Shown here: positions 59,928 to 64,000 of the stretch, piece after piece
Numbering within the stretch: position 1 is the first letter of the stretch
Layout of the letters: the number at the start of each line of letters is the position of its first letter
DNA from: JAGTQI01 sp038868115
GTDB taxonomy: Archaea > Thermoproteota > Bathyarchaeia > Bathyarchaeales > Bathycorpusculaceae
NCBI GenBank assembly: GCA_038868115.1
Contig: JAWBXA010000005.1
Span: forward strand, 1 to 64,000
Direction: 5' to 3'
Length of the DNA: 64,000 nt
Made by a program: the position numbers and the translations under genes
Notes under the pieces: model-generated
What the model was told of the DNA's origin: nothing
Database searches by the model: none
What the model saw: only the letters and a program-made list of their open reading frames with translations

Positions 59928-60752
59928 TTAAGAAAAGAGAAAGACAAGAAAGCCCAAAACCAGGCCAAAAGCTATCGGAAAAGGCAATCCTGGAAAAACT
60001 CCGCCTCTCTCAAGCATTTTGAAAGCTAAAAAGCAGCCTAACAAAATACCAACCGCAGACGCAAAGCAAGGTAGTAAGCCGAAATAGATGAGCATGTGCC
60101 CAGCAAGCATGGAATAGAAGGTTAAGTCACCAAGCCCCATGTTAATATCCCTAAAAGAGAAACTTAAACCCCTAAACTTTTCCAGCCCCTCACGAGCAAT
60201 TTTGCCCACCGGTCCGCGATAAACAGCGAAGGTATCATAAACAGCCAAAAAACACAAAATGAGAACAGCGCTTAAAGTTGGAATGCAGGCTCCCAGAAAA
60301 GCTCCAAGGGCACCGCCAAACAAAAGCACGAAATAATCGCTAATCTTGCTACGAGTCTTAAAAATTGTGTAACAAACAAGCATCGTTAAAAGGGCTGAAA
60401 TGGGAACCAGAATTTCAATAAACGAAAAACCAAGGAGCCCAAGAGTGGCGGAGAAGTAAACAAATGATAGGAGAAAGACGGCTGTGGCTAAAGAGAAACC
60501 AACAACGATGGCGATAAGTCTATCCCTCTTCCTTTTCAATAGGAAAAACAAAATTGTGGCACCAACCCCAACTAAAATAACAAAGTATAGGGCGTTTCCG
60601 ATAGAGCCAGCCGGGCTTTCTGAGAACGGAGTAACGCTGTAAAGTTCAATAGGGGAAGCAAACAAGAGATAAGCACATAAAATCCCAACAAGCAAGCTTG
60701 CCAGCACAGGAGCTAGATGAATTAATCCAGCCTTAAAGCCGCCCTCACTCAA
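59928..60752 (-). CDS. Presenilin/SPP-like intramembrane aspartyl protease
   Basis: 274 residues, about nine helices. Catalytic pair: 'FLAVYDTFAVYRG' (YD, near 170) and 'NMGLGDLTFYSMLAG' (GxGD, near 205). The third family motif PAL appears as 'PGLPFPIAFG' near 253, as in archaeal homologues. It should cut membrane peptides, possibly signal-peptide remnants. It stops 14 bases from the CooT-like gene, convergent. Confidence 0.9.
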   Translation of the reverse strand: MSEGGFKAGLIHLAPVLASLLVGILCAYLLFASPIELYSVTPFSESPAGSIGNALYFVILVGVGATILFFLLKRKRDRLIAIVVGFSLATAVFLLSFVYFSATLGLLGFSFIEILVPISALLTMLVCYTIFKTRSKISDYFVLLFGGALGAFLGACIPTLSAVLILCFLAVYDTFAVYRGPVGKIAREGLEKFRGLSFSFRDINMGLGDLTFYSMLAGHMLIYFGLLPCFASAVGILLGCFLAFKMLERGGVFPGLPFPIAFGLVLGFLVFLFS

Positions 60753-60898
60753 TTTTCCACCAGGCTAAACGGTTTTCAAGCCTTTAAATTGCGTTTGTGG
60801 TAGAATAAACTTTTCCTATAATCGACTCTGAAGATGTAACAATGTTTTGAATCTTATTTCGGTTATTATAGGCCAAATCTAGCCTAACAATCTGTAAA

Positions 60899-60906
60899 TG
60901 CTTTAT
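60899..60906 (+). promoter_or_regulatory. TATA box of the aldolase-phosphofructokinase operon
   Basis: CTTTATAT lies 37-44 bases before ATG 60943. Because it overlaps the upstream in-frame ATG at 60898, that codon cannot start the aldolase. Confidence 0.5.
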
Positions 60907-60942
60907 ATCTTCGGCCGTAAAATATCATTGACAGTGAAATCT

Positions 60943-61860
60943 ATGCTCGTCACTAATAAAGAGCTGCTTCTCAAAGCCCAAAAAGAGGCCTACGCAATTG
61001 GAGCTTTCAACATCCAGAACCTTGAAAGCCTACTGGCAGTTGTAGAAGCTGCAGTTGAAGAAAAGTCGCCAGTAATCGTAGCTGTAACACCAAGCGCCAT
61101 AAAATATGGAGGACTAAACTATTTGACAAGGCTTGTAAAAACGGCGGCTGAAGCCACACCGGTGCCTATGTCCTTGCACCTTGACCACGGGGAAGATGTG
61201 GAAACCGTCAAAAAATGCTTGGAGGCCGGCTTTACGTCTGTGATGATTGACGGCTCCCACTTGCCCTTCGAGGAGAATGTTGCCCTAACAAGGCGTGTCG
61301 TAGAATTAGCTCATCAAAAGGGCGTTTCTGTTGAAGGCGAACTTGGGAGGCTTGCTGGTATTGAAGAAAAGACTGTTGAGGAGAGAGAAGCCGTCTTAAC
61401 AGACCCGAAGGAAGCCGAAGAATTTGTGAAACGGACGGGCGTGGATGCTTTGGCCGTTTCCATCGGCACTTCGCATGGCGCCTACAAGTTTAAGGGCGAA
61501 CCCCAATTGGACTTTGAAAGATTAAAGCAGATACGTGAAAGGGTTAAAGTGCCACTGGTGCTGCACGGCGCTTCCAGCGTGCCCCAATGGATAATTGAAA
61601 AAGCAACAAAATACGGTGCAGAACTGTCCGGGGCAAAGGGTATTCCAGAAGAACATATTAGAAAGGCGATTTCGCTTGGAATAACAAAGATAAACATAGA
61701 CACAGACTTAAGACTGGCCTTTACAGCGACGGTCCGCGAGGTCTTGGCAAACTCGCCGAAGGAGTTTGATCCCAGAAAAATTTTGGGACCAGCAAGGGAA
61801 GCCATGAAAGAGGTTGTTAAGGCGAAGATGCGCCTTTTTGGCAGTTCTGGAAAGGCATAA
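60943..61860 (+). CDS. fba: Class II fructose-bisphosphate aldolase family
   Basis: 305-residue zinc-dependent aldolase, bacterial in type; most archaea use other aldolases. Zinc and substrate residues: 'SLHLDHGEDVETVKK' (near 75-89), 'GVSVEGELGRLAGIEE' (near 127-142), 'VSIGTSHGAYKFKG' (near 172) and 'VLHGASSVPQWII' (near 205). It splits or forms fructose-1,6-bisphosphate, or a tagatose analogue, which cannot be told apart. A phosphofructokinase gene follows by 21 bases. Confidence 0.9.
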   Translation: MLVTNKELLLKAQKEAYAIGAFNIQNLESLLAVVEAAVEEKSPVIVAVTPSAIKYGGLNYLTRLVKTAAEATPVPMSLHLDHGEDVETVKKCLEAGFTSVMIDGSHLPFEENVALTRRVVELAHQKGVSVEGELGRLAGIEEKTVEEREAVLTDPKEAEEFVKRTGVDALAVSIGTSHGAYKFKGEPQLDFERLKQIRERVKVPLVLHGASSVPQWIIEKATKYGAELSGAKGIPEEHIRKAISLGITKINIDTDLRLAFTATVREVLANSPKEFDPRKILGPAREAMKEVVKAKMRLFGSSGKA

Positions 61861-61881
61861 AATGATTTGAGGGGAGGCAAC

Positions 61882-62910
61882 ATGCGAATAGGCGTATTAA
61901 GTGGTGGGGGAGACGCTCCGGGAATAAACGCCGTTATAAGGGCTGTTGTTAGGCGGGGGATACAAACATATAGAGACGAGATAGTAGGCATAAAGGAAGG
62001 CTGGCGTGGGCTACTGGAGGGAAAATTGGTCCCTTTAGACTTTGAGGCTGTTGCGGGCATACTTCCAAGAGGCGGCTCAATCCTCGGCACTTCTAGGACT
62101 AACCCCTTCAAACGTGAGGGCGGACCGGAACAAATAATGGAAAACGCCAGAAAAGCCGGTTTGGACGTAGTTATAGCCATAGGTGGGGACGACACTTTAA
62201 GCGTTTCCCACAAGATGGCTGATTACGGGCTTAAATGCGTTGGCGTTCCCAAAACAATAGATAATGACTTGGTGGAAACAGACTACACTTTCGGCTTTCA
62301 CACAGCTGTAGCCATAGCAACAGAAGCCCTAGACAAGCTCCACAGCACAGCAGAAGCCCATAACCGCGTCATAATCCTCGAAGTTATGGGGCGATATACG
62401 GGACACATAGCCCTAGCAGCCGGACTAGCTGGCGGGGCAGACGCCATTTTAATACCAGAAAAGCCTTTCGACATAGACGAGGTCTGCGAATACATTAGGC
62501 GAAGACAAAAGCGGGGAAGAAACTTCAGCCTCATAGTAGTGGCTGAAGGCGCCAAACCAAAGGGCGGAAAAGAAATAGTCTACAGCGAACGCATAGACGA
62601 GTTCGGTCACATAAGCCTAGGCGGAATAGGCTATTACTTGGCTAAGGAGATCGAACAGCGAACGGGCATAGAAACCAGAGTGGTTGTTTTGGGGCACTTA
62701 CAACGGGGTGGTTCACCAATAGCCTTTGACCGCATTATAGCTACAAGATTCGGCGTAGCAGCAGTAGATCTAGCCCACGAAGGAAAGTTTGACTACATGG
62801 TGGCGCTTAAAGGAAACCAAATCGTGTCGGTGCCGCTTAAAGATGTTGTTGGCAAGAGAAAAACTGTTGATATGGAGCTTTATAATCTAGCCAGCATTTT
62901 CTTCGGCTAA
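61882..62910 (+). CDS. 6-phosphofructokinase, PPi-type signature
   Basis: 342-residue PfkA-family enzyme. 'GVLSGGGDAPGINAVIRAV' is the phosphate loop (residues 3-21). The donor-specific sites read 'AIGGDDTLSV' (Asp where ATP enzymes have Gly) and 'VPKTIDNDLVETDYTFGFHT' region (Lys where they have Gly or Ala), the signature of PPi-dependent enzymes. 'MGRYTGHIALAAGLAGGAD' and 'LGHLQRGGSPIAFDR' are fructose-6-phosphate contacts. ATG has GGGGAGG upstream, which rules out TTG 61867. Reversible PPi use would let it serve glycolysis and gluconeogenesis. Confidence 0.88.
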   Translation: MRIGVLSGGGDAPGINAVIRAVVRRGIQTYRDEIVGIKEGWRGLLEGKLVPLDFEAVAGILPRGGSILGTSRTNPFKREGGPEQIMENARKAGLDVVIAIGGDDTLSVSHKMADYGLKCVGVPKTIDNDLVETDYTFGFHTAVAIATEALDKLHSTAEAHNRVIILEVMGRYTGHIALAAGLAGGADAILIPEKPFDIDEVCEYIRRRQKRGRNFSLIVVAEGAKPKGGKEIVYSERIDEFGHISLGGIGYYLAKEIEQRTGIETRVVVLGHLQRGGSPIAFDRIIATRFGVAAVDLAHEGKFDYMVALKGNQIVSVPLKDVVGKRKTVDMELYNLASIFFG

Positions 62911-63872
62911 GTTGCGAGGGTTCTAGCCAAACTTAGCAGCCATTTTTCTAAAGGCTTTTCTTTACCGCATACTTCTTTTAGGCTTATACTTTTGATTTCG
63001 CCCTTTTGCAAGCCAACCACGCGGTTTCCAACCCCGCTGACCAGCAAGCTGACAGCCTCTTCTGCAAATAGGCTTGCCAGCAGTCGGCTTCTGGCGGTTG
63101 GGCTTCCACCCCGTTGGGCATAGCCAACAATGCTTAGGCGAACTTCTGCTCCAGTATTAGCCTCGATTTCTTCGGCGATTTTGCGAGTGTCGCCTACACC
63201 TTCAGCTGCCACAATTATGCCAGACCGTTTGCCTTTAGCGGCGTTCTCCTTAACAGTTTTAAAAATTTCTTCCATGTTTATTGAGGCTTCCGGGACCAAA
63301 ATGACTTCGGCACCAACAGTTAAGCCCACGGTCAAAGCCAAAAATCCTCTTCGGCGTCCCATGACTTCTACGACGAAGACTCTTTCATGGGATATAGCCG
63401 TGTCTCTAATCTTGTCGATTTCCGCCACTGCAGTATTAACAGCCGTATCAAAACCAATAGTCTCATCCGAGCCATAAACATCGTTATCTATTGTAGCTGG
63501 AATCCCTACGATTAAGGCGTCTGTTTCACGGCTGAGCTCTAAAGCGCCACGAAAAGAGCCATCCCCGCCAATAACAACAAGCCCACCTACGTTGTCGGTG
63601 GCAAGATTCTCAGCAGCCTTCCTTATGCCTTCCCGCGTTTTAAACTCTGGACAACGTGAAGTCAAAAGAATAGTGCCGCCCAACTGAATGATTCCACCAA
63701 CAGAACGCGGCGTCAAAAGCCTAAAACGATTATTGATCAAACCTTCCCAGCCTCTTTCGAAACCCAAAATTCTAAAATCTAAGGCGCTAGCCAAACGTGT
63801 AACCGCTCTAATAGCCGCATTCATTCCCGGAGCATCACCACCGCTTGTAACTATGCCTATTGTTTTTGCCAT
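62907..63872 (-). CDS. pfkA: 6-phosphofructokinase, ATP-type signature
   Basis: 321 residues, standard length. 'GIVTSGGDAPGMNAAIRAV' is the phosphate loop; the donor sites read 'VIGGDGSFRGALEL' and 'GIPATIDNDVYGSDETIGF' (Gly and Ala), as in ATP-dependent enzymes. 'VVEVMGRRRGFLAL' and 'GYAQRGGSPTARSRL' complete the substrate site. It converges with the PPi-type gene, overlapping it by 4 bases at the stops. Confidence 0.9.
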   Translation of the reverse strand: MAKTIGIVTSGGDAPGMNAAIRAVTRLASALDFRILGFERGWEGLINNRFRLLTPRSVGGIIQLGGTILLTSRCPEFKTREGIRKAAENLATDNVGGLVVIGGDGSFRGALELSRETDALIVGIPATIDNDVYGSDETIGFDTAVNTAVAEIDKIRDTAISHERVFVVEVMGRRRGFLALTVGLTVGAEVILVPEASINMEEIFKTVKENAAKGKRSGIIVAAEGVGDTRKIAEEIEANTGAEVRLSIVGYAQRGGSPTARSRLLASLFAEEAVSLLVSGVGNRVVGLQKGEIKSISLKEVCGKEKPLEKWLLSLARTLAT

Positions 63873-63955
63873 TCAGCTCACCGCCAACAACCGATAAAGC
63901 ATTAAAACAAGGTTTTCCTAATCAAAATAAATGACTTCTCTTCGCACAAACAGGA

Positions 63956-64000
63956 ATGGCGGCGAAAATGGATAACAACTACATAATCGTCTTAACTACA
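63956..64000 (+). CDS. Start of an unidentified gene, cut by window edge
   Basis: An open frame to the last base, 'MAAKMDNNYIIVLTT', with ATG at 63956 or 63968 and AGGA at 63952-63955. Too short to identify. Confidence 0.35.
   Translation, partial: MAAKMDNNYIIVLTT

Noticed and set aside
60898..60942. Upstream ATG for the aldolase
   Set aside because: It overlaps the TATA box at 60899-60906, and family members start at the 60943 ATG.
1..64000. CRISPR array
   Set aside because: No regularly spaced direct repeats with spacers were seen, and no cas-like genes.

Overview
The window reads as a stretch of an archaeal metagenome-assembled genome, most likely a Bathyarchaeia-type member of the TACK group. 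The support is archaeal-only information genes (RNase P proteins Rnp2 and Rnp3, ribosomal proteins L13e, L15e and L38e, class I CCA-adding enzyme, deoxyhypusine synthase, a C/D box sRNA), a complete archaeal-type CODH/acetyl-CoA synthase operon (cdhABCDE), an F420 biosynthesis gene, geranylgeranyl lipid reductase, and no methanogenesis genes. The lineage is inference; no 16S gene is present. Three runs of N mark scaffold joins. Two of them, in cdhC and cdhE, are flanked by exact 127-130 bp duplications and are false gaps.

Layout. 0-6.8 kb: a truncated radical SAM gene, a frameshifted DUF1847-type gene, a decayed gene remnant, a CoA-transferase, and a three-gene cluster of metallophosphoesterase, nucleotidyltransferase and two-helix membrane protein. 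6.9-15.6 kb: APC permease, tRNA-Gln, a half-length MFS protein, UspA, Y-family polymerase, UppP, CCA enzyme, ThpR and tRNA-Ser. 15.6-20.8 kb is an accessory island: a tRNA 5'-half fragment, a beta-helix surface protein, a dead tyrosine integrase beside tRNA-Val, a pair of near-identical hairpins, and exported proteins of unknown function. 20.9-27.3 kb: zinc-ribbon protein, rhomboid protease, then a leftward RNA/translation cluster (L15e, L13e, exosome-linked RNA-binding protein, Rnp3, Rnp2) followed by a newly recognised C/D box sRNA; next a Dph6-like ATPase with a geranylgeranyl reductase, and an Lrp/AsnC regulator. 27.4-31.3 kb: AsnRS-like asparagine synthetase, zinc ribbons, site-2 protease and an MBL hydrolase.

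31.7-43.0 kb is a complete archaeal type IV pilus locus: a large PKD/Ig adhesin, secretion ATPase, membrane platform, six pilins or pseudopilins, and a dedicated prepilin peptidase. 43.0-48.9 kb: PfkB kinase, L38e, a short MetF-like protein, CofE, a pterin-type MBL protein, deoxyhypusine synthase and a decayed AbrB/PIN gene. 48.9-58.1 kb is the CODH/ACS operon, led by two CooC-type nickel-insertion ATPases. A ferredoxin and a CooT-like nickel protein follow. 59.9-64 kb: presenilin-like protease, class II fructose-bisphosphate aldolase, and two convergent phosphofructokinases with opposite phosphoryl-donor signatures.

Together the genes suggest an anaerobe that uses the carbonyl branch of the Wood-Ljungdahl pathway with methanopterin/F420-type C1 chemistry, coupled to a glycolytic module that may be PPi-dependent, and that displays a type IV pilus with a large adhesin.
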